DNA of 16,819 bases from Lachnospiraceae bacterium (GCA_900770535.1 CAAHDV010000034.1:1-16819); one strand, 5' to 3'; counted from the stretch's first letter, positions 1 through 7,514 are shown. Notes: generated from the sequence alone by a model not told the origin. Program-made: numbers and translations.

Positions 1-18
1 ACGACGCTCTTCCGATCT
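1..18 (+). other. Illumina adapter remnant (assembly artefact)
   Basis: The first 18 bases, ACGACGCTCTTCCGATCT, are identical to the 3' end of the Illumina TruSeq read-1 adapter. This is not genomic DNA. Joined to the genomic bases it creates a TAA at 18-20, in frame with the following gene, which makes that gene look as if it starts at an internal TTG. The contig therefore ends at base 19. Confidence 0.97.
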
Positions 19-866
19 AAGCTGCAGAAAAATTGTTTATCACCCAGTCGGCTTTGAACCAGCAGCTACTAAAGCTGGAGAAAGAACTGGGTATGCCGCT
101 CTTTGAACGCAAAAAGCGCCAGATGATTCCGACCGTTGCCGGCCGCATCTATCTGGCGACTGCCCATCAGATGATGGATATGAAACAGGAAACGTATAAG
201 ATTATTCATGATATTGCGGATGAGACCGTGGGAGAGATTGCGCTGGCCTACACCCCGCTGCGAGGTTCTCTGATGTTTTCAGACATTTATCCCATATTTC
301 ATGAACGTTATCCTGGAATTACGTTTAAAATTCATGAAGGACACATCAAAAAGATGGAACAGCTTCTCCTGCAAAAAGAGGTCACGCTGGCCTGTACTGC
401 TTATGCCACTGATCATAAGCATGCAGATCTGGAATACTGTGTATCCAAATCAGAATATCTGATTCTGGCTATGCCAGCTTCACACCCTCTTGCAAAGCCA
501 GCCGGAACAGACAGCTGGAAAACGCTCCCTGAGATAGATTTTTCTCTGCTTCGTCAGGAACTCTTCTGCCTTCCGGACCGTGATACCTTAAGCCGCGCAC
601 TGGCAGACCGAACCTTCCTTTACCATAATATAAAACCTCATATTCTCTTCGAAACGGCCAACAACCGCACCCTACTGAATATGGTAAAAAAGCAGCAATG
701 TCTGGCATTCCTGCCTCAGTCTTACGCACAGCAGGATCCGGACATTGTGTTTTTCTCCGTAGCTCCATATGAAATGTGGCATCGGGGAATTGCCTATTTG
801 AAAGGTACTTATTTAAGCAGACCAGAAAAATATCTGATTGAACTGGTAAAAAACTACGAAAAATAG
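19..866 (+). CDS. LysR-family transcriptional regulator, 5' truncated at contig end
   Basis: This is a LysR-type DNA-binding regulator with an N-terminal winged helix-turn-helix and a C-terminal periplasmic-binding-like effector domain. The readable frame begins at the GCT at 21 and runs AAEKLFITQSALNQQLLKLE, the recognition half of the helix-turn-helix. It aligns directly with residues 21-40 of the complete LysR protein at 15654, so about 20 residues are missing. The TTG at 33 encodes the conserved Leu of that motif and is not a start; the TAA before it is made by adapter sequence. The effector domain begins about 90 residues in and keeps typical features (VGEI, a PASHPLA-like segment). It ends 5 bases from the convergent ppk stop, with no terminator between them. 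Its target is probably in the missing upstream DNA. Confidence 0.9.
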
Positions 867-871
867 TTCTT

Positions 872-3019
872 CTACAAGCCCTGTCCCTCTGCCGGTACAA
901 ACACCCGGGTGTTGTGCACATCATCCTGCTTTACAGCGGCCTTCGCCATGGCTATGGCCTCCTCGCAGAACTGCTGCTGGGCGGTTACAAGCACCTTACC
1001 CCGCTTGTCAATCTTTTCGTAGGTGCCATCCAGCTGCAGGATATGCGCTTTCACATTGTCTTCCAGCTGCACCTTTAGGATGTGAATGACCTGCTCCTTC
1101 AATACCGGATCTTCCACCGGGAACATGATCTCCACGCGCTTGTCCAGATTGCGCGGCATCCAGTCCGCGCTTCCCATGTAGACCTCCGGACTTCCGCCGT
1201 TCTCAAAGTAGAAGATGCGGGCGTGCTCCAGGAAGTTTCCGACAATAGAATGAACGCTGATATTTTCGCTGAGGCCCGGCACGCCTGCCTTCAGACAGCA
1301 GATGCCGCGGACTACCAGCTCAATCTTCACACCGGCGCAGGACGCCTCGTACAGGCAGGCAATGATCTCCCGGTCACACAGGGAGTTCATCTTCGCCATA
1401 ATGTGGGCCGGTTTGCCCTCACGCGCACGCATGGTTTCCCTGCGGATCATGCGGACGCAGCGGTTTCTCAGCCACAGCGGAGCCAGGATCAGGCGGTTCC
1501 AGGTCGGCGGCTCAGAATAGCCGGACAGCATATTAAATACCGCGGTAGCATCCTCACCGATCAGTGGATGACAGGTCATAAGGCCACAGTCCGTATACAG
1601 TTTTGCCGTAGAATCGTTATAGTTACCGGTTCCCAGATGTACATAGCGACGGATGCCGTCTTCCTCGCGGCGCACTACCAGCGTAATCTTGCAGTGGGTC
1701 TTTAAACCCACCAGGCCGTAGATAACATGGCATCCGGCCTTCTCTAACTTCTTTGCCCAATTGATGTTGTTCTCCTCATCAAACCGCGCCTTCAATTCCA
1801 CCAGAACCGATACCTGCTTGCCGTTTTCCGCCGCCTCAGCCAGGGCCGCCACGATCGGAGAATGGCCGCTGACGCGGTACAAGGTCTGCTTGATGGCCAG
1901 CACATCCGGGTCTTTTGCCGCTCTCTGCACCAGATTTACCACCGGATCAAAGGTCTGGTATGGATGATGCAGAAGAATATCTCCCTTGCGGATATTGGTA
2001 AAGATATCATCGTCATTCATGAAAGCCGGAACCGGCTGCGGTGTGTAGATTGGCTCTTTTAAGTGGTCAAAGCCGCTCATGCCATACATCTTCATGAGGA
2101 AAGTCAGATCCAGCGGACCGCTGATCTCGTAAATATCCTCATTGCTGACGGAAAGCTCCCGCTTTAAAATCTTAAGCAGCCGCTTGTCTACCTTTTCCTC
2201 AACCTCCAGACGGATGACCTCGCCCCACTGGCGTTTCTTTAACTGCTTCTGAATCTCCTCCAGCAGATCCTCTGCCTCTTCCTCATCCAGCGTAAAGTCA
2301 GCGTTTCGCATGATCCGGAACGGATGGGCCGTGACGATGTTATAGTTTAAGAACAGATCCTTCATATTCCGCTCAATGACTTCCTCTAACAGGATGACCC
2401 GGCGCTCGCCCTCCGGTCCGGCCGGAAGCTCCACGATACGCGGCAGCACGGACGGAACCTGTACCATGGCAAATTCCAGTTCTCCGTCCTCGCTGTCTTT
2501 TTTCTGCACCAGCGCCGCGATGTTTAAGGACTTGTTGCGGATGAGCGGGAACGGGCGGGAGGAATCCACCGCCATCGGTGTCAGCACCGGATAGACATCC
2601 TCATGGAAAAACTTGTCCACAAAGGCGCCGTCTGCCTCAGAAAGCTCCTCATGCTCGCAGATGATCTGCAGGCCCTGCTGCTTCAAAGCCGGAAGCAGGG
2701 AACGGTTATAGGTGGAATACTGGAGATTTACCAGCTCATGAGTTTTCTCCCCAATCAGTTCCAGCTGCTGCTCTGGTCTTAAGCCCGCGATATCCGGCTT
2801 TTTATACTTTGCGTGTACCATGTCCTTTAAGGATGCCACACGCACCATGAAAAACTCATCCAGGTTGGATGAAGTAATGCTCAAAAATTTCAGCCGCTCA
2901 AACAGCGGAATGGTCTTGTCTCTGGCCTCCCCCAGAATCCGGAAATCAAATTCCAGCCAGCTCATTTCACGGTTTACATAATTTTCAGATTTCAGATACT
3001 TTTCATCAATCTCTGCCAT
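872..3019 (-). CDS. ppk1: Polyphosphate kinase 1
   Basis: Cytoplasmic or membrane-associated enzyme that reversibly transfers the gamma-phosphate of ATP onto long-chain inorganic polyphosphate. The protein is 715 residues, normal for PPK1. An N-terminal domain (about 12-115, with NREMSWLEF and SNLDEFFMVR) and a head domain lead into two phospholipase-D-like catalytic domains. His442 in GLKTHCKI matches the histidine phosphorylated in the E. coli enzyme; His461 (YVHLGTGNYN) and His599 (FLEHARIFYF) match the other conserved catalytic histidines. The ATG at 3019 lies 9 bases after an AGGAGG that sits inside the last codons of ppx, and only 3 bases separate the two genes, so translation is probably coupled. 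It is the last gene of the plsC-pheA-ppx-ppk run and converges on the LysR gene at 866. Confidence 0.97.
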   Translation of the reverse strand: MAEIDEKYLKSENYVNREMSWLEFDFRILGEARDKTIPLFERLKFLSITSSNLDEFFMVRVASLKDMVHAKYKKPDIAGLRPEQQLELIGEKTHELVNLQYSTYNRSLLPALKQQGLQIICEHEELSEADGAFVDKFFHEDVYPVLTPMAVDSSRPFPLIRNKSLNIAALVQKKDSEDGELEFAMVQVPSVLPRIVELPAGPEGERRVILLEEVIERNMKDLFLNYNIVTAHPFRIMRNADFTLDEEEAEDLLEEIQKQLKKRQWGEVIRLEVEEKVDKRLLKILKRELSVSNEDIYEISGPLDLTFLMKMYGMSGFDHLKEPIYTPQPVPAFMNDDDIFTNIRKGDILLHHPYQTFDPVVNLVQRAAKDPDVLAIKQTLYRVSGHSPIVAALAEAAENGKQVSVLVELKARFDEENNINWAKKLEKAGCHVIYGLVGLKTHCKITLVVRREEDGIRRYVHLGTGNYNDSTAKLYTDCGLMTCHPLIGEDATAVFNMLSGYSEPPTWNRLILAPLWLRNRCVRMIRRETMRAREGKPAHIMAKMNSLCDREIIACLYEASCAGVKIELVVRGICCLKAGVPGLSENISVHSIVGNFLEHARIFYFENGGSPEVYMGSADWMPRNLDKRVEIMFPVEDPVLKEQVIHILKVQLEDNVKAHILQLDGTYEKIDKRGKVLVTAQQQFCEEAIAMAKAAVKQDDVHNTRVFVPAEGQGL

Positions 3020-3022
3020 GAC

Positions 3023-4582
3023 CTACACCCTCCTTTTCTGTCTTAACACCGGACGGATTCCAAAAATCTCCTCAAAGAAGTCTCCCTTATCCGCAATGGA
3101 TATGGACTCCAGCGTCACATCTGCCGCGCAGCCCGTCTGGATTACCAGCTGTCCGTCCTTCACATTCAGGCGGCTGTCTTTTAATTTTCCGGTATGGCCC
3201 CGGTCCATGGAATTGGCCAGCCGCAGAATGGCCGTCAGCTTTGCAATGACAATGGACAGATCCTCGGTTGATGCCAGACGGCTGTCTTTGGATGGCTTTG
3301 CCGACACTTCCACCTCATTGTACCGGAACTTCTGCTGATGATACTTCACAATATTGGCTACAATCTCACGCTCCACATGAGACAGACCGATAATTTCCGT
3401 TGCCATGATCATGTTGTAGCCACATTCCTCCGAGCCGCGCATGGTCACAAACTTTCCGCAGGAATGTAAGTTTGCCGCAATCTGCAACAGCAGCCGCTCC
3501 CGCGCTCCCAGGCCGTGGTATTTTTTCAGGCTGTCAAAAACCTTAAGAGCTGCTTCCTCCACGTTCTGGATATGTGGCATATAGCATTTGTAGCGCTTTG
3601 CCATATTGCGGGAGGTAACAATGATATCGTTCTCAAAACTGTGGTTGAAGCGGATGAGCTTTTTGTCTTCCGCGTACTCTGCAGCCATGCCATCCGTCAT
3701 GCGGATGCCCGGCACCCACATAAACTCCGCTCCCGTAATTTCCAGCATCCGCTTGTAGATGGCCGCCGTCGGGAACAGCAGGCTTGCGTACTCCTCGTTT
3801 ACATCGAAAAAGTCCTCGGTCTGAGCCAGTGTCATGCCCTTTAAGCGCTCATAAAAACGGTTAAACTCCTGAATGGTGATCTGCTCGGACCGCCGCCCCT
3901 CTGCCATTTTATAATGAATGGAAAGGATCGGTTCCCCGATGGCGATGAGGTTTTTGATTTCCCGGTCTTTTAAGTATATCTTCCGGTAGGTCACCAGTTC
4001 ATTGTCGATCAGTTCCGCAATGAGGTTCTGGGCCCCCTGCTGGGTCAGCTTCTCATGGGCGATCAGCTCCCGCAGGCGCAGCACGCCAAGAGGCAGGTTC
4101 TGGGTGGAAACCAGGGCATCTTTATCAAACAGGGACGCCTGCATACTTCCAAACCCCACATCTACAATGGCAGTGCCCCGCTGAATGTTCTTCTGGAACT
4201 CCGCGTCCTTCGCCGCAATGGCCTTGTAGCTGATGAAACGCTGCTCGGAGTTGCTGATGATTTTTACATCGATTCCGGTCCGCACCCGAAGCTGCTCCAA
4301 CACAATCTGGCTGTTTCTGGCCTCCCGCATGGCGCTGGTGGCGTAGGCCCGGTACTCCTTCACCTGGTACTCCTTCATGATCCGCACAAAATCCTGCAGG
4401 ACCTCACACATCTCCTCCACCAGCCGGTAGCTGATCTTTCCGGTATTATAAGTGTCTTTGCCCAGTGCGATCATGTGCTTTACCTGATCTACCGAGCGGA
4501 CATTTCCCTTATCTGTAATTTCGTAAATTCCCAGTTCCAGTTCAAAGGAACCGACATCGATTGCTGCGAATGTCCGTACCAT
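3023..4582 (-). CDS. ppx: Ppx/GppA-family exopolyphosphatase
   Basis: Predicted exopolyphosphatase of the ASKHA fold, removing terminal phosphate from polyphosphate, or a related (p)ppGpp-linked phosphatase. The start chosen is the ATG at 4582 (519 residues): AGGAGG at 4591-4596 is 8 bases upstream, whereas the TTG at 4588 would be only 2 bases away. Residues 6-19 form the first phosphate loop (AAIDVGSFELELGI), 81-90 is the family motif ATSAMREARN, and 139-148 is the second phosphate loop (IVDVGFGSMQ). Both loops differ from the usual DLGSNSF and DIGGGSTE. A C-terminal HD-like domain spans about 320-500 (HSCGK at 373, KYH at 413, MDRG at 459). Pairing with ppk supports a polyphosphate role, although the altered loops leave exact activity open. 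Confidence 0.88.
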   Translation of the reverse strand: MVRTFAAIDVGSFELELGIYEITDKGNVRSVDQVKHMIALGKDTYNTGKISYRLVEEMCEVLQDFVRIMKEYQVKEYRAYATSAMREARNSQIVLEQLRVRTGIDVKIISNSEQRFISYKAIAAKDAEFQKNIQRGTAIVDVGFGSMQASLFDKDALVSTQNLPLGVLRLRELIAHEKLTQQGAQNLIAELIDNELVTYRKIYLKDREIKNLIAIGEPILSIHYKMAEGRRSEQITIQEFNRFYERLKGMTLAQTEDFFDVNEEYASLLFPTAAIYKRMLEITGAEFMWVPGIRMTDGMAAEYAEDKKLIRFNHSFENDIIVTSRNMAKRYKCYMPHIQNVEEAALKVFDSLKKYHGLGARERLLLQIAANLHSCGKFVTMRGSEECGYNMIMATEIIGLSHVEREIVANIVKYHQQKFRYNEVEVSAKPSKDSRLASTEDLSIVIAKLTAILRLANSMDRGHTGKLKDSRLNVKDGQLVIQTGCAADVTLESISIADKGDFFEEIFGIRPVLRQKRRV

Positions 4583-4596
4583 ACGCAATCCCTCCT
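4580..4596 (-). promoter_or_regulatory. Ribosome binding site deciding the ppx start
   Basis: On the minus strand AGGAGG (4591-4596) is followed 8 bases later by ATG (4582-4580). An upstream in-frame TTG (4588-4586) lies only 2 bases from the AGGAGG and is excluded as the start. Confidence 0.8.
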
Positions 4597-4637
4597 GTAA
4601 AAATGCTGCTGTTTTCTCCTCGCCGCATAGTTCGATT

Positions 4638-4687
4638 ATTATATCTGCTGCCTGTAAATATTCCGGGAATCCTGTGTAAATTCCCGG
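4638..4687 (-). promoter_or_regulatory. Possible ppx promoter with overlapping inverted repeat
   Basis: A perfect TATAAT lies on the minus strand at 4643-4638, about 55 bases upstream of ppx. No TTGACA-like -35 lies at the right distance. Instead a perfect 8-base inverted repeat, CCGGGAAT at 4663-4670 and ATTCCCGG at 4680-4687 with a 9-base loop, covers the place where the -35 would sit. This could be an operator for a regulator. It is a reading of short motifs and could be chance. Confidence 0.35.
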
Positions 4688-4709
4688 TAAAATATCCCAT
4701 ATTGCTCAG

Positions 4710-4755
4710 AACGGTCCGGCAAAACGCACTGCTTCGTGCTCTTTACCGAACCGTT
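4710..4755 (-). repeat. Long imperfect hairpin just downstream of pheA
   Basis: The arms at 4710-4722 and 4743-4755 pair over about 11 of 13 bases (AACGGT against ACCGTT outside, CGG against CCG inside). The loop contains a second small stem (GCAC/GTGC). It lies 7 bases past the pheA stop in the direction of transcription. It lacks a following T-run, so it is not a canonical intrinsic terminator. It may be a 3'-end stabiliser, a processing site or a partial terminator between pheA and ppx. Confidence 0.45.
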
Positions 4756-4761
4756 ATCTAC

Positions 4762-5886
4762 CTAGTAGTTGCCAAGGATCTTAAAATTCTGCGCTTCCGC
4801 GCCAATGCCCCGCAGCGCGTTTTTCACGCCTGCGTCCTGCAGATTGCCCTCGATGTCCACAAAGAACCGGTACTCCCAGTTTCTTCCCGGAATCGGCCTG
4901 GACTCGATCATCATCATGTTCACATGGTTGAAGATGAAGTTGCCCAGCATGTTGTAAAGGGAACCGCTGGTATGCGGCAGTTCAAAACAAATGCTGATCT
5001 TACCCGCGTCTTTCTGGTACACCTTGCGGTTTGCCAGGATGACAAAGCGGGTGGTGTTGCCCTGATTATTCTGAATGGACGGCTTTAACAGCTCCAGGCC
5101 GTACAGCTGGCCCGCAATCTCGCTGGCAATTGCTGCCTGGGACTTGTCACCCTCCTCTACCACACGCTTCGCGGCTACCGCCGTATTCTCCACGCTGATC
5201 TGCTTCAAACCGTTATCATTTAAGAAGGTGGAGCACTGCATCAGTGCCTGCGGGTGGGAAAACACCGTCTTCACATCGGACAGCTTTGTCCCCGGCACAC
5301 CAAGCAGCGCGTGATTCACCGGAAGAAAGGTCTCTGCCACGATGTAATTGTCGTAGCGGGTCAGCAAGTCATACATGTCGATGACGGCTCCCGCAGAGGA
5401 ATTCTCAATCGGCATCACCGCGTAATCCGCGTTTCCCAGCTGCACTTCCTTCATGGCATCCTCGAAACGTGCCACATGATAGATTTCGGCATCTTTACCG
5501 AAATACTGAATAGCGGCCGCATGGCTGTAAGCGCCCTCCACGCCCTGGTGCACCACACGCACGCCCTCTACCGGCAGCTTATCCAGGCGCTCAAACCCCA
5601 GCTTCATGGCCCGGCCATGCTCTGCCAGAATGGAGTACTGATACTTGCGGCTGATGGACATCATCTGGGAGAACAGCTCCCGCACCGCCACCTGGTTAAA
5701 TTCGCTGTCTGCCATGGCACTGACCGCATCCAGCTTCTGCTTCTCACGCTCCGCGTCATAAACGGCCTTTCCGGAAGCGATCTTGGTCTCTGCCACCTTG
5801 CCGCAGATGTCCATGCGCTCCTCAAATAACTTTACGATCTGTTTGTCGATTACGTCTAATTTATTTCTGCACTCCAGTAAATCCAC
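4762..5886 (-). CDS. pheA: Bifunctional chorismate mutase / prephenate dehydratase (P-protein)
   Basis: Converts chorismate to prephenate and then to phenylpyruvate, the committed branch to phenylalanine, in the cytoplasm. With the start used here it has 374 residues: a chorismate mutase domain (about 1-88, with RNKLDVIDKQIVKLFEER), prephenate dehydratase (about 108-285, including the catalytic NTTRF motif at 277-281) and a C-terminal ACT domain (about 296-374). The GSLYNML (308-314) and ESRP (328-331) motifs of the phenylalanine-binding ACT domain are present, so feedback inhibition by phenylalanine is expected. I choose the GTG at 5886 because AGGAG at 5894-5898 lies 7 bases upstream. The ATG at 5904 would place that ribosome binding site inside the coding sequence. 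It follows plsC by 42 bases and is probably co-transcribed with it. Confidence 0.95.
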   Translation of the reverse strand: MDLLECRNKLDVIDKQIVKLFEERMDICGKVAETKIASGKAVYDAEREKQKLDAVSAMADSEFNQVAVRELFSQMMSISRKYQYSILAEHGRAMKLGFERLDKLPVEGVRVVHQGVEGAYSHAAAIQYFGKDAEIYHVARFEDAMKEVQLGNADYAVMPIENSSAGAVIDMYDLLTRYDNYIVAETFLPVNHALLGVPGTKLSDVKTVFSHPQALMQCSTFLNDNGLKQISVENTAVAAKRVVEEGDKSQAAIASEIAGQLYGLELLKPSIQNNQGNTTRFVILANRKVYQKDAGKISICFELPHTSGSLYNMLGNFIFNHVNMMMIESRPIPGRNWEYRFFVDIEGNLQDAGVKNALRGIGAEAQNFKILGNY

Positions 5887-5928
5887 TGTTTCTCTCCTTT
5901 GCATATGCCGGTGTTCTCTGACTTCCGT

Positions 5929-6687
5929 TTACGCCTTTCTTAAACCGCGGCGTTCTTCCTGCTCTCTCACCAGCATTTCTCTGATCCGGGCCTCACTGTA
6001 GGCACCAGCGCGTTTCCGGTCTTCTGCCGGAAGCTCTTTGATGTAAAATGGCTTCCCAAATTCAATCGTCACATGGGACGGACGAATGAATGGAAAATGT
6101 TTTTCCAGGATCTCTGCCGTTCCGGTAATGGCCACCGGTACCACCGGGCATCCGGATTTCTCCGCGATCTTTAAGCTTCCCTCTTTAAAGTTCAGCATTT
6201 CCGTCGGATCCTCTGCCTTGCAGCGGGTTCCCTCCGGGAAAATCCACATGGAGGAACCGCCTTTTACCTTCTCAATTCCTTCCAGAATGGTCTTTAACCC
6301 CGCTTTGATGTCCTTGCGGTCCAGGAACAGACAGTTGACGTTGCGCATCCATTCCTTCAGAAGCGGAATCTTTTCCATCTCTTTTTTGGCTATAAAACCG
6401 GTCTGCCCCGGTACTACCACATAACCGGTCACAATGTCAAAATAGCTTCTGTGGTTTCCCAAATACAGCACCGGCTTGTCCGGTATGTTCTCCATTCCCT
6501 TGACGGTCAGCGTAGAACCGGTCAGGCGGAATACCATGCTCAGCACCTGTTTTACTACCTTTAACGCATATTCCTTCTGACGGTTTTCATCGTTTTTCCA
6601 GACACATTTCTCCCCGATCAGAAGCGGCAGCGCGCTTACCAGGAGAAATACGATTACCACCAGCAGGATCAAAATTACTCGTATCAT
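5929..6687 (-). CDS. plsC: 1-acyl-sn-glycerol-3-phosphate acyltransferase
   Basis: Membrane-bound enzyme that acylates lysophosphatidic acid to phosphatidic acid in phospholipid synthesis. The start is the ATG at 6687 (252 residues), preceded by GAGG six bases upstream. The frame stays open further back but there it runs through a terminator and the neighbouring gene. A single N-terminal membrane segment lies at about 2-24. The acyltransferase motifs are NHRSYFD at 78-84 (the H-x4-D catalytic pair is His79 and Asp84), FLDR at 121-124, FPEGTR at 150-155 and CPVVPVAI further on. Length and motif order are normal for PlsC. It is the first gene of the minus-strand run, with its own likely promoter at 6722-6750. 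Confidence 0.93.
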   Translation of the reverse strand: MIRVILILLVVIVFLLVSALPLLIGEKCVWKNDENRQKEYALKVVKQVLSMVFRLTGSTLTVKGMENIPDKPVLYLGNHRSYFDIVTGYVVVPGQTGFIAKKEMEKIPLLKEWMRNVNCLFLDRKDIKAGLKTILEGIEKVKGGSSMWIFPEGTRCKAEDPTEMLNFKEGSLKIAEKSGCPVVPVAITGTAEILEKHFPFIRPSHVTIEFGKPFYIKELPAEDRKRAGAYSEARIREMLVREQEERRGLRKA

Positions 6688-6721
6688 CCCACACCTCGTT
6701 TTTCCATAATTACTCCTGTCC

Positions 6722-6750
6722 AGTATATAAAAAAAGAGGTGCAAAAACAA
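6722..6750 (-). promoter_or_regulatory. Likely plsC promoter
   Basis: On the minus strand TTGTTT (6750-6745) and TATACT (6727-6722) are separated by exactly 17 bases. The predicted transcription start is about 28 bases before the plsC ATG. The -35 lies inside the terminator hairpin of the upstream gene, so terminator and promoter are overlaid. Confidence 0.45.
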
Positions 6751-6770
6751 GTCATTCGCACCTCTTTTTT
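6729..6770. terminator. Bidirectional intrinsic terminator overlapping a gene end
   Basis: A perfect 13-base inverted repeat (6730-6742 with 6758-6770) has core GAGGTGC/GCACCTC flanked by A-runs and T-runs and a 15-base loop. Read on the minus strand it ends the CmpB-like gene, whose last five codons (KKRCE) form the 5' arm and whose TGA lies in the loop. Confidence 0.85.
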
Positions 6771-7198
6771 GGAAATTTGGAAATCCATTCAAATAACAGG
6801 CCGGTGGCAAACCACAGCGGCGCAAAGTCCAGCCGAATCAGCCCGTTTACACTGGTCTGAAAACCGGTGTAGTCCCAGGGGCACATTCCCCATGCCGTTA
6901 AAACGGCGCCGGACAGATACTCTGCCGTAAAAATGAGTACCATATAAAGCAGCCCATGCCGGATGATCCAGTCTGTCCGGCTCAGTGGACCATCCCCGAT
7001 CCAGCGGTCCGCAAGACTGCCAATGGGCGCCAGAAGCGCGCCGCAGCCGTAGATTGGAAACATAAGGAGTGAAGTCCGCCCCATCAGCCGCCAGTCATGA
7101 ATCAGGATGGATTCCATGGACGTAAACACCACTTCCAGACACCAGCCAGTCATGCCGCACAGGAAAAAGTGAAATAAAAATCGCCGTAATCTGTTCAT
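6752..7198 (-). CDS. CmpB-type putative ABC-transporter membrane protein (PF06541-like)
   Basis: A 148-residue integral membrane protein with about four predicted membrane segments (7-27, 43-61, 81-103, 118-139). The motifs GMTGWCLEVVF near the start, FPIYGCGALL in the middle and WDYTGFQTSVNGLIRLDF near the end match my recollection of the family labelled putative ABC-transporter type IV / CmpB (PF06541). No transported substrate or partner is established for it. No Shine-Dalgarno sequence precedes the ATG at 7198, while an extended -10-like TGCTATATT ends 6 bases before it, so initiation may be unusual. It follows the DUF4250 gene by 36 bases, probably in the same transcript, and ends inside a terminator hairpin. 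Confidence 0.75.
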   Translation of the reverse strand: MNRLRRFLFHFFLCGMTGWCLEVVFTSMESILIHDWRLMGRTSLLMFPIYGCGALLAPIGSLADRWIGDGPLSRTDWIIRHGLLYMVLIFTAEYLSGAVLTAWGMCPWDYTGFQTSVNGLIRLDFAPLWFATGLLFEWISKFPKKRCE

Positions 7199-7204
7199 AC
7201 GATT

Positions 7205-7213
7205 AATATAGCA
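7205..7213 (-). promoter_or_regulatory. Extended -10-like element directly before the CmpB-like ATG
   Basis: TGCTATATT on the minus strand (7213-7205) resembles an extended -10 (TGnTATAAT). It sits 6 bases before the ATG, which would place the transcription start at or near the A of ATG. No clear -35 is seen. Confidence 0.3.
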
Positions 7214-7234
7214 CTCTGCGGCAGTTTTTATACC

Positions 7235-7414
7235 TTATACAAACTGGTTTCTGTCCGCGTCGTAATGGTAATCGATCGCATCCAGTTTCTGCGTGATCTC
7301 CTCCACGTCCAGATCATATGCGCCGCACAGGTCCTCAAAGCTGCTGTAATTGTCCCGGAGCTGGGTGTTTAAAAAGCTCATCAGCATCACCGGGTCTTTT
7401 GGAATTGCTGCCAT
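7235..7414 (-). CDS. DUF4250 domain-containing small protein
   Basis: A 59-residue protein. The N-terminus (AAIPKDPVMLMSFLNTQLRD) and the C-terminus (DYHYDADRNQFV) match my memory of the DUF4250 family, which is common in Lachnospiraceae and other Clostridia. The function of that family is unknown to me. The middle is acidic (FEDLCGAYDLDVEEITQKLD) and looks helical; the protein has no membrane segment or signal peptide and should be cytoplasmic. A weak AGGA lies 10 bases upstream of the ATG at 7414. A promoter with TTGTAA (7483-7478), a 17-base spacer and TATCAT (7460-7455) stands upstream on the minus strand. It is followed after 36 bases by the CmpB-like gene and is divergent from ansA. Confidence 0.85.
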   Translation of the reverse strand: MAAIPKDPVMLMSFLNTQLRDNYSSFEDLCGAYDLDVEEITQKLDAIDYHYDADRNQFV

Positions 7415-7447
7415 ATTTTTTTATTCCTTTCTTTTCTATTTACATGA

Positions 7448-7483
7448 TGATATAATGATAGAACGAATTTGAAAAACTTACAA
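7448..7483. promoter_or_regulatory. Divergent ansA / DUF4250 promoters with overlapping -10 elements
   Basis: On the plus strand there is a perfect extended -10, TGATATAAT (7448-7456), for ansA, without a recognisable -35. On the minus strand TTGTAA (7483-7478), a 17-base spacer and TATCAT (7460-7455) serve the DUF4250 gene. The two -10 elements share bases 7455-7456, so both promoters are unlikely to be occupied at once. Confidence 0.55.
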
Positions 7484-7514
7484 GTTTTTGTTACAGGAGG
7501 CTCAAGACCCAGCT

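Noticed and set aside
469..924. Long antisense frames inside ppk, ppx, pheA, ansA and the hydrolase gene
   Set aside because: They are shadows of well-supported genes, lack ribosome binding sites and have no recognisable domains.
4589..4761. Phenylalanine attenuator or T-box around pheA
   Set aside because: This hairpin is downstream, not upstream, of pheA, and no Phe-rich leader peptide precedes pheA in the 42-base gap after plsC.
5929..6825. Longer PlsC starting at 6825
   Set aside because: The extra 46 residues would run through the bidirectional terminator and the end of the upstream gene. The ATG at 6687 has a ribosome binding site and begins with the expected membrane segment.
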